NCBI GenBank assembly: GCA_009782015.1
Contig: WQUP01000086.1
Location: forward strand, 1-5,671
Reading direction: 5' to 3'
DNA length: 5,671 bases
Source of the DNA: Endomicrobiia bacterium
GTDB taxonomy: Bacteria; Elusimicrobiota; Endomicrobiia; Endomicrobiales; Endomicrobiaceae
Shown here: positions 4,617 through 5,671 of the stretch, one piece after another
Layout: every line of letters begins with the position of its first letter
Position numbering within the stretch: the first letter of the stretch is position 1
Notes under the pieces: model-generated
Databases searched by the model: none
What the model saw: only the letters and a program-made list of their open reading frames with translations
What the model was told of the DNA's origin: nothing
Made by a program: the position numbers and the translations under genes

Positions 4617-4964
4617 ATGCGCACGAAAAGTTCGGTGTACACCAGACAAAGAAAGAAAAAATATTTAAGAATAGCAAAAGGCTCTTACGCGACTAAGAAA
4701 AACCGCTGGAGAATGGTAATGCAGCAGGTCGAAAGATCTCTGAATTACGCGTATGTCGGAAGAAAAGACAATAAGGCAAACTTCAGAACGCTCTGGATTA
4801 TACGCCTGAACGCAGCCGTAAGAGAAGAAGGCTTGTCCTACAACAGATTCATTTCAGGACTTAAAAAAGCCAACGTCGCGATCGACAGAAAAATGCTTGC
4901 CGATATCGCGGTCAACGATAACGCCTCTTTCAAGCAGCTTGTGGAAATAGCAAAATCGGCTTAA
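4617..4964 (+). CDS. rplT: 50S ribosomal protein L20
   Basis: This 115-residue protein is near the usual 117-120 of bL20. The N-terminal basic arm (RQRKKKYLRIAKGSYATKKN, residues 10-29) threads into 23S rRNA, and the globular part carries the family block YAYVGRKDNKANFRTLWIIR (44-63), RLNAAVREEGLSYNRFI, and KMLADIAV. L20 is needed early in 50S assembly and in several bacteria also represses its own operon by binding the leader mRNA. That makes it the first candidate regulator of the leader upstream of infC here. The very first residues (MRTKSSVYTR) differ from the common MARVKRG start. The next gene begins 7 nt after the stop. Confidence 0.97.
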   Translation: MRTKSSVYTRQRKKKYLRIAKGSYATKKNRWRMVMQQVERSLNYAYVGRKDNKANFRTLWIIRLNAAVREEGLSYNRFISGLKKANVAIDRKMLADIAVNDNASFKQLVEIAKSA

Positions 4965-4971
4965 CCGTTTT

Positions 4972-5671
4972 ATGAAACGCTCCACTGCAAAAATAGTAAT
5001 ACTATTTTATGTAGTTTTAATTCTTTTGGGACTGGTTCTTTTATGCCTGCCGGTTTCAAGAAGGCCGGGATATGAATTTTCCGTTATGGACAATCTGTTT
5101 ACGTCCGTATCGTCCGCGTGCGTGATAGGGCTTTCGACGGTTGACGCCACGCAGTATTACACCTATTTTGGACGCATAGTGATAATGCTGCTGCTTCAAG
5201 TCGGAGCTTTGGGGTACATGCTTATTTCTATGGCCGTGGTTTTGGTAATAGGGCAGATACCGCTGAAAGACAGACGCATAATGCAGGATCTCTTCGATAT
5301 AAATTCTTTCAGCGATTTAAAAAAGCTGCTTCACAAAGTGATAGTTTTTGTTTTCGGCATAGAGCTTATAGGCGCTGTTATACTGACTTTGTCGTTTTGG
5401 CGCGATTACAGTTTTCCGCTGGCGGCGTTTCACGGAGTTTTTAATTCGATTGCGGCTTTTTGCAATGCAGGATACAGCTCTTTCTCAAACAGCATGGAAA
5501 GTTACGCGTCCAGCCCAGTCGTGCTCTACACTCTGGCGATTCTTCTTATCTTGGGAGGAGTCGGCTTTTTCGTTCTGGTTGATATTTATGACAAGTACAA
5601 GAACAGGCATATACACATTTCTCTCCACAGCAAAATAGTGCTGAGTTTTACCGCCGGACTTATTTTTTTCG
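4972..5671 (+). CDS. TrkH/KtrB-family potassium transporter subunit (3' end outside window)
   Basis: 233 codons are visible; family members usually have 430-550 residues, so about half is present. The protein opens with a hydrophobic segment (about residues 8-27). Then comes the first pore loop with SSACVIGLSTVD (47-58, filter Gly53), a membrane helix with QVGALGYM (76-83), and the second pore loop HGVFNSIAAFCNAGYSSF (154-171, filter Gly167). A third helix carries LGGVGFFVLVDIYDKYK (194-210). These are marks of potassium (or sodium-coupled potassium) uptake channels of the inner membrane, which work with a cytoplasmic nucleotide-binding TrkA/KtrA subunit. That gene may lie downstream. TrkH versus KtrB cannot be decided. 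The ATG is 7 nt after the rplT stop but has no Shine-Dalgarno, so translation may depend on coupling to rplT, an unusual pairing of functions. Confidence 0.9.
   Translation, partial: MKRSTAKIVILFYVVLILLGLVLLCLPVSRRPGYEFSVMDNLFTSVSSACVIGLSTVDATQYYTYFGRIVIMLLLQVGALGYMLISMAVVLVIGQIPLKDRRIMQDLFDINSFSDLKKLLHKVIVFVFGIELIGAVILTLSFWRDYSFPLAAFHGVFNSIAAFCNAGYSSFSNSMESYASSPVVLYTLAILLILGGVGFFVLVDIYDKYKNRHIHISLHSKIVLSFTAGLIFF

Overview
This window looks like chromosomal DNA from a Gram-negative-type bacterium. It carries an ADP-heptose-type (GT9) glycosyltransferase, as expected for cell-surface or LPS-core synthesis, next to the conserved translation cluster infC-rpmI-rplT. The sequence alone does not fix the taxon; Elusimicrobiota is a low-confidence guess from overall impression. 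The genes form two divergent blocks around an intergenic region at about 3173-3637.

The left block (1-3172) is on the minus strand and is a three-gene surface-sugar cluster read from right to left: a GT9 heptosyltransferase-like enzyme with cysteine clusters at both ends, a GT2 enzyme of the polyprenyl-phosphate-mannose (Dpm1) type, and a membrane GT39/ArnT-like glycosyltransferase that runs off the left edge. The last two make a logical pair: one charges a polyprenyl phosphate with a sugar, the other uses such a lipid-linked donor at the membrane. A candidate sigma70-type promoter lies almost on top of the GT9 start codon.

The intergenic region holds a MITE-like insertion (3228-3374) with perfect 18-bp terminal inverted repeats and 10-bp flanking direct repeats, inside which sits a smaller palindromic repeat. 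On its right is a perfect-consensus promoter (TTGACA, 17 bp, TATAAT). It drives a structured non-coding leader of about 147 nt that ends in a strong intrinsic terminator 64 nt before infC. The left arm of the terminator can pair with either of two identical 8-nt segments, one in the terminator and one upstream in the leader, which is the layout of a transcription attenuator.

The right block (3638-5671) is on the plus strand: infC (IF3), rpmI (L35), rplT (L20), then a TrkH/KtrB-type potassium transporter cut by the right edge. infC has no in-frame ATG, GTG or TTG that would keep its conserved N-terminal domain, so it probably starts at a non-canonical codon (best candidate GTC at 3638) or is frameshifted.

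Palindromic repeats fill nearly every gap. Three copies of a GTCA(Y)YCTGA...TCAGG(R)TGAC family lie at 1257-1332, 3277-3353 and 4521-4594, and a different AAAGTTGAAAGTG-type repeat fills the infC-rpmI gap. Two of the elements supply the stop codon of the neighbouring gene. There are no tRNA or rRNA genes and no CRISPR array.
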